A stretch of 64,000 nucleotides of DNA from Impatiens glandulifera (lineage: Eukaryota > Streptophyta > Magnoliopsida > Ericales > Balsaminaceae), in the NCBI RefSeq assembly GCF_907164915.1, contig NC_061864.1, positions 8,749,889 through 8,813,888 on the forward strand, read 5' to 3'. Under the pieces are notes generated by a model. It was not told where the DNA came from, did not search any database, and saw only the letters and a list, made by a program, of their open reading frames with translations. Below, one piece after another: positions 56,088 through 64,000 of the stretch. Within the stretch, counting starts at the first letter, position 1. Every line of letters starts with the position of its first letter. Position numbers and translations under genes: made by a program.

Positions 56088-56507
56088 ATGAGTTTGGTTT
56101 TGGAAGAAGAAAGGGTAGGAGGAGGAGGAGGAGGCCGTCCGTGGTGGAAGGTGACGGTGGCAGATGCAGCTGTGCGTCCGCCTGCTAGTCTGGTGATGTT
56201 GGTGACCATAATATTTGTGTTGCTTTTTGTGAGTCATCACTACTTCAATTCCGAATCTCGTCTCGAACGAACAACAGCTAACCTCGAGGTGTATCTGTTG
56301 CTGTTGCTCTTGGTTATAGGCTTGTTGGCCACCCAAATTGGTTGGCCCGCCACACAACCCAAACCTCCTCCTCCTCCTCCTGTTTTTGCCGCCGCTGGTG
56401 GCGGAGAAAGAGTTGGAAGCGGCGGCGCCTCCTTGGCTTCGCCATGGGGAGTTATAGCTGCCTTGTTGCTCACCTTACTTCTCTTGGCTTTTCGCAACTC
56501 TTCTTAA
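56088..56507 (+). CDS. Small three-helix membrane protein, plant-specific
   Basis: A single-exon, 139-residue protein. After a Gly-rich N-terminus with RPWWKVTVADAAVRPPASLV, three hydrophobic segments lie at about 34-51, 67-82 and 118-134, separated by a charged loop and a Pro/Gly-rich loop (QPKPPPPPPVFAAAGGG). No catalytic motif is seen. The Trp-rich juxtamembrane start is reminiscent of uncharacterised plant membrane proteins. The A/T-poor composition and uninterrupted frame favour a real gene. Function is unknown. Confidence 0.7.
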   Translation: MSLVLEEERVGGGGGGRPWWKVTVADAAVRPPASLVMLVTIIFVLLFVSHHYFNSESRLERTTANLEVYLLLLLLVIGLLATQIGWPATQPKPPPPPPVFAAAGGGERVGSGGASLASPWGVIAALLLTLLLLAFRNSS

Positions 56508-57835
56508 TTATTATTATTTTTATTATTATGTTTCTTTTCTATCTATGTTGTGGCATTTATCTTATATGCATATAGTACTGGTGATCTTGGGTTAATTAGT
56601 TGATATGGTTTTTCAATAAATTTACATATTACCTCACTACTCTAGTTTGTTTTAATAGTAAATCGACAAAAAGATTAACTAAATTAAATCAAATATACAA
56701 TAACTAAAATGATTCATCAAGTTTTGGCATATATAGTTTTTCTTTTTAAATAACAAATTAATATATAAAATAATACGAAATAAAATCAATACAAATATTT
56801 GAGATTTAGATATTAAATATTTTACAATCCAAAGAGAATGTTCAACCATCCCTTAATGTTATTAGAGGTTCCCTCAACAAACTATGAGGATTGAAATAGG
56901 GTCCACCCAAAAATGTAATTGTAGATGAGTTTTTGTGAAAAATCAAATCAACTAAATAAGATAAATCAAATATACAATAATTATAATGAAATTAAGCTTT
57001 TGTATTGTTTTTTGAAGTATGATAATGCTAATATTTTAGAAATATAAGCAAATGCTGCTAATTATATGAATAACCATATAGAATTTTTTTTTGAGAAAAA
57101 TAATAAACATGGAAATATTAAATATAAAAAAGTTAAAAATCTATTTTTTAATTTATTTAAAAAAAAAACTATGAAATGAATAAAATTATACAAGATTTTA
57201 AAATTTAATATTAGGATCAAGATTTGACAAAGTAACATGCATGGCTTATTTTTTCTTAAGCAAATCGAATATTTTTTGAAAATTTAGTATATATAAATTA
57301 ACGGTGTTTTCCTGTCATACTTTGTTATTATTTTGTGTGTTTAAACAATATTTTTTTTATATAAATTAATGATTTAAAAAAAAAATTAAAATAAACAGTG
57401 TTAGTGTAATAAATTAACGGTTTTAGTATAAGTCAACCAAATATAGTAAAGAGAATTATTTGAAAGACAAAAATAAAATAAAATTAATAGGTCTAAATTT
57501 GAAAAAAAAAAAAAATGCTTAGAGGATAGTCAAATTTATCATCCCGTAAAACTTGAATAGGTTTGTCTGCTCAGCCTTGCTTATAATTAACCCTTGTACT
57601 TGAACGAGATCATCAAAACAACCCTTTTATCAAATAAATGTGACACTCTTATTTGATAATAAGAGACATTATCAAATACTTGAAAACATGTATAATATAA
57701 ATGTATGATTTATTCCCTGCTTATATTTTACAAACTCTAATAAATTTAAAGAAGAACAAAAACAGAAAACAAGAAACAACATTATAAAAATCTCCCAAAG
57801 AATTATAATATAGTCCTGAATCTGATCATTCAAAA
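56508..57835. other. AT-rich spacer
   Basis: No coding or repeat structure is recognised; 3' regions of the two converging genes lie at its ends. Confidence 0.65.
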
Positions 57836-60172
<2,337 letters not shown>

Positions 60173-61535
60173 TATTATTAATGGGTTGGCACTTGGCTGT
60201 TGGCTGGCGGTAAGATCAGAGAGAAAGCAACCAACAAACAGGGTGGAGAGAGAGAGAGAGAAAAGGGGACGGAGTCGTTAATGAAGATGTTTGACAACGA
60301 CGTTATATAAAAGGCCGTTGGATTAGCAGCGGAAGTGTTTTTTCTTTTCTATCAACAGTTATACCACTATCCTCTTATTTATTTCAAATAAAAAATCATT
60401 TCATTTTATTCCATTACAAATATCATTATCTAATGAATTTCAAGTAATATAAGTATGTTTAAAACAATATATTTTATTTTTTTATATATTTTTAGAAAAC
60501 AGATTAATTCGTTAATAGGTACTTTGACAATGATTTTCAAAAAAAACTATATAAAATAATTATTTTGACAATTTTTTTACTTATACAATTAACTGAGGAC
60601 TAATTAAAAAAAAAATGATCTATATATTATATATTTTTTTAAGTTGTACTATTTGTACATGTAACCACTAATAAAAAAAATTATATATACTGTAAATGTT
60701 GTTAAATGCCAACATTTTGGTAGTGATATAAAAATCAATTATATAAATAATTAAGTACTGTTTTTTTATTTATTCCAAATAATCTAGTTTTTTAAAGTTA
60801 AATAACCATTTTAAGTTTGTAACCTATCCATTATAATAGTATATTATCTCAGAATATTCTGAAATAAAATAATTAACATGTAGCATCTAAAGGTTTGTCG
60901 TTTTGGCGATACAAATCCAATCCAGTCCATCTGTGATATATATATATTAAATTAATAATAGGTCCTTCAATTTAATCAATAATATATCAGGAAATAGATT
61001 ATACTCTCATGTAATATTACTCCGTTTTAACTTAAGACTTTCTCTTTTATAAATTAAAATATATATATATATATATATGTTCTCTTAAACAATATTTTTC
61101 CACTTTAAGTTACTTAATGTATTTATTTTTTTAAAGTTTTTTAAAAGGTGGTTTGGTGATCTTTTCATATGAATAATTGATCATTTTAACTAATTTCTGT
61201 ACCAAATTCAATCAATAAAATAAAATATCACACCAAACAAAGCTAAGAGATTTCTTTGATCTGTTGCAACCACAGCCACAAATATCAACCGGAACCCACT
61301 TTTTCCTTTTATGTTAATGTTATCATTATTCTTTCTCAATTTAGTTGATTATATATGATTTGAAAATAATATTATTCTCCCGGACATGAGTAATATTATA
61401 TTCTTAAATTAAAGATCTGAGATGTCTATAGGAGAACCAATTTATTTGTTTGCTTAGCTTAGGTTTATATTTATGTTTGTTTCAATGTCGGTCAATTTTC
61501 ATAAATAATGTGCAAAACTAAAAGAAAAAAAATAT
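60173..61535. other. Spacer upstream of hexokinase
   Basis: A (GA)n leader (about 60,245-60,265) and upstream region of the hexokinase gene, then A/T-rich sequence with no gene. Confidence 0.65.
61525..61532 (-). terminator. RNA polymerase III terminator of tRNA-Ser
   Basis: Eight T on the minus strand, three bases after the tRNA 3' end. Confidence 0.8.
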
Positions 61536-61617
61536 CGTCAACAGCAGGGTTCGAACCTGCGCGGGCGAAGCCCAACAGATTTCAAGTCTGTCTCCTTAAC
61601 CACTCGGACATATTGAC
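61536..61617 (-). tRNA. tRNA-Ser (anticodon UGA)
   Basis: 82 nt, read from 61617 leftward. The acceptor stem pairs GTCAATA with TGTTGAC, discriminator G. A box (GAGTGGTTAAGG) and B box (GGTTCGAACC) are intact. The anticodon loop ACTTGAAAT gives anticodon TGA, and the long variable arm (GGGCTTCGCCC) is typical of serine tRNAs. No intron. A T8 terminator follows. It is a nuclear-type gene, not an obvious organelle copy. Confidence 0.95.
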
Positions 61618-61793
61618 TATATGTTTAATTATGAAAACTTTATTTATTTAACTAATTAATTTAATGTACATATAAACTATATTAATACTAGGTTATCCCC
61701 AAAGTAGAAGAAATAATTATTATCTATACATTAAATCCCGAATACTACATTTTATGTGGTATCAAATTTTAACTTACTAATGGAATAGTTATT

Positions 61794-61827
<34 letters not shown>

Positions 61828-62149
61828 CATTTATCCTGGATTTATACAACCATATCATATGGCTCCTCTTCTACATATCTCTTTGTAATTTGGACCATGT
61901 ATATTGTATACCATTTTAATTAAATAAAATAGATACAAGTTCTACAACTCTCATCAACTTTCTCTAGTATTCATATTTTACCATATAGGTGAGCTAAAAT
62001 TGAAAGAGTTGTTAAATTTAAAAAAAAAAAAATTGTATTTGATTAGCACCTAAAAAAATGTTATAAATTGTTGCAAGTCAATCGATTTAAAAACATGAAA
62101 CATAAGTTTGAAATTATTATTGCCAATAATTTTTAATTATATGATTTTC
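61618..62149. other. AT-rich spacer
   Basis: Contains a TA tract near 61,798-61,824; no gene is seen. Confidence 0.7.
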
Positions 62150-62791
62150 ACTATTATAAAGCAGTAATATATATATCTGGACTCATAGATTTGTGGATCT
62201 TTATGTTATTTGTCTGAAAGATTGAACTTCTTTCTTTATAGAAGCTCTAGAGAGTTCTACTCACTGTTATTTCTTGATGGAGAGAAAGAAACCATTGAGT
62301 GTCAACATTTCTTATATACTAAAACATGTGGGCCAAACTTTAATTAAAAAACTCATAACATTAATGGTCCTACCCATATTAATGATTTATCGCATATTAA
62401 AAACTTAATGGGCTTTAGGTTTACCTTCTCCCACCGATCATAAGTAATTAATATAACCATTATAAGATAAATTCATAATCATATGGTAACATCATAATGT
62501 CATAATTAAGCAAATAAATTAATACAAATCATAGCGTTGTATGTCAATTTATCGACAGAATCCCTTTTATGTATCACATACCAGCTCTTCACATAATGAG
62601 ACATTTCATGAAAGTATACATAAGGTCCAACAATAATGTTTTTGTCAAAGACAAAATATCCTGTTTAATTCACATAATTCATTAAGTATATATATACAAA
62701 CATAAATAACAGTATTAATGACATTTATATCAGAAACAACAAAACCATGAGCTCAGAGTGTTAAACTCATCATAATTGAACATATACTATA

Positions 62792-63121
62792 TCATACGTA
62801 GTATCTCATAATCCACATACTTTTGACATGTTCATTATATGTCTTGGGGTTCAATTCTTTTGTCAAAGGACTGACCATCATTAATTTGGGGATTATATGT
62901 TCAATTAACACTCTTTGTTTCCGAATTTCTTCTTTAACGACGAGATACTTTAATTTCATATGTTTTGCGCCTCTAAAATACATATCGTTTTTAGAAAAGA
63001 AGAGTGATACATAATTATCATAATAAAATTTCAACGGCTTGGCGATAGTGTCGACAAGTCTGAGCCCTGAAATAAAGTTCCGCAGACATAAAGCATGAAG
63101 TGTGGACTCAAAGCTTGCCAT
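62792..63121 (-). pseudogene. Copia RNase H, C-terminal part
   Basis: The 109-residue frame matches the end of copia RNase H: HALCLRNFISGLRLVDTIAK, KFYYDNYVSLFFSKND, GAKHMKLKYLVVKEE, and PLTKELNPKTYNEHV. The catalytic start of the domain is missing. Confidence 0.8.
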
Positions 63122-63199
63122 TCAGCTTCTTGATTCATTCTTGTGGATTTGGACAGAAGATTCATTTATCAATAATATCTTCTTGCCCTTCCAGACTTT

Positions 63200-63620
63200 T
63201 CTTAAGTGGTTTTCTTTCAGCTCTTTTCGTACTCATTAGATGTGCAGAATGAATACATGGGCCTTCATCTTGATTGAGCGTTTTTTTTTTAATTCATGCA
63301 CATCTCATTTATCCTTCAGAGTAATATAGTTCATATGAAATGGATTGTACTCTGAGTGTAAGGAATTAAGAATGAACGTTACCAGGAAATTCTCATTAAC
63401 TTTCATTCTCATAATCTTTAACTTTGTTGCTATATTCGTCATTTCAATAATATGCTCATACATAGGACGATAAGTGTCAAACTTAATCGTGGTTAAAATA
63501 CTCATTAGTGTTCCAGCAACTGATTTATCGGCCGAATCAGACTAAGAACACTCTTCCACGAACCTCATGTATTCCTTCGCACTTTCAGTTTTCTTTATTG
63601 TGGTCTACACTCATTCGCAT
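63200..63620 (-). pseudogene. Copia gag fragment
   Basis: Minus-strand blocks AKEYMRFVEE, KFDTYRPMYEHIIEMTNIA and NFLVTFILNSLHSEYNPFHM are typical of copia gag (UBN2-type). A stop lies near 63,545, and the zinc knuckle is missing. Confidence 0.75.
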
Positions 63621-64000
63621 AAACATTAAGCTGAGTCGATTAGATCTCTCTCAGACTTTATGAAAATATATATCTTCAGCACTGCGTATATCAATAATAG
63701 CAGTTGGTTTCTCACTTAAAATGTCAAATCAAGATCCAAAACCCAAGATGAAATTGGACTTGTTCATACTATTCTAAGAAATTTAGTCTATTAAACTTAA
63801 TAATAAACGTTGTGAATGAAGAGAAATAGGAATATATGCTGCAAAATCTATGCTCACGCATATTAACTTTGATTAACTTAACTTTGATTAAAATATTATC
63901 ATAAGGCGTATATATTAATGTTCTCTTCTGGGTGATACACCAATATACCAACACATGTGATGCCCAACATAATTTTATATAATTGATAATTAAAATACTT

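Larger units (their letters stand above)
62150..63970 (-). mobile_element. Ty1/copia deletion derivative
   Basis: Minus-strand copia remnant in which gag (63,200-63,620) is followed almost directly by the end of RNase H (62,792-63,121); protease, integrase and RT are absent. The leftward part (62,150-62,790) looks like a 3' untranslated region and LTR, and GTTGGGCATCACATG on the minus strand near 63,970 may mark the 5' LTR. LTR limits were not established. Confidence 0.65.

Noticed and set aside
56240..56497. Minus-strand frame opposite the small membrane protein
   Set aside because: Both frames are open, but the plus frame has three clear hydrophobic segments and a complete start-to-stop layout, so the plus frame was chosen.
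61536..61617. Organelle origin for the tRNA-Ser gene
   Set aside because: It has intact A and B boxes and a polymerase III T-run terminator, and its flanks are ordinary A/T-rich nuclear sequence.

Overview
The window is nuclear DNA of a dicotyledonous plant. The evidence is GT-AG introns in every multi-exon gene, a nuclear plastocyanin precursor with a plastid transit peptide, plant-only families (F-box/FBA, ARID-HMG, plastid hexokinase, GDSL lipase), very AT-rich spacers with long (TA)n tracts, and many plant transposon families. The species cannot be named from the sequence.

Left third (1-20,300), transposon-rich: the 3' half of a Mutator-like element (MULE) holds a transposase end, a broken Ulp1-like protease and two 19-bp tandem arrays. 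It ends just before the first of two duplicated F-box genes (2,564-4,632 and 11,483-13,920). Between the F-box copies lie a decayed Ty1/copia element (4,933-8,937), a reverse-strand LINE fragment and AT-rich spacer. A LINE lacking its second ORF, with a 13-bp target duplication, spans 16,405-20,296 and carries a nested hAT remnant.

Middle (24,700-40,100), gene-rich: ARID-HMG protein, plastocyanin, FAD monooxygenase, Abitram-like protein, GDSL esterase (reverse strand) and a lysine-rich nuclear-type protein with a triplicated 87-bp exon segment. Exon boundaries were worked out by hand; reading frame is kept across every proposed junction.

Right third (40,500-64,000): another LINE fragment, a young Ty3/gypsy chromovirus with both LTRs (43,262-48,817) but three coding breaks, a small DnaJ protein, a plastid-DNA insertion, an unidentified coiled-coil protein, a small three-helix membrane protein, a nine-exon plastid-type hexokinase, a tRNA-Ser(UGA), and a copia deletion derivative at the right edge.

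The host genes form no pathway cluster. Plastocyanin, hexokinase and possibly the DnaJ protein act in plastids, and the F-box proteins should act in SCF ubiquitin ligases. The most interesting signals are in the mobile DNA: the MULE arrays whose core motif recurs beside the terminal TATA box, a canonical heat-shock element in one chromovirus LTR, and the nested LINE/hAT structure with readable target duplication.
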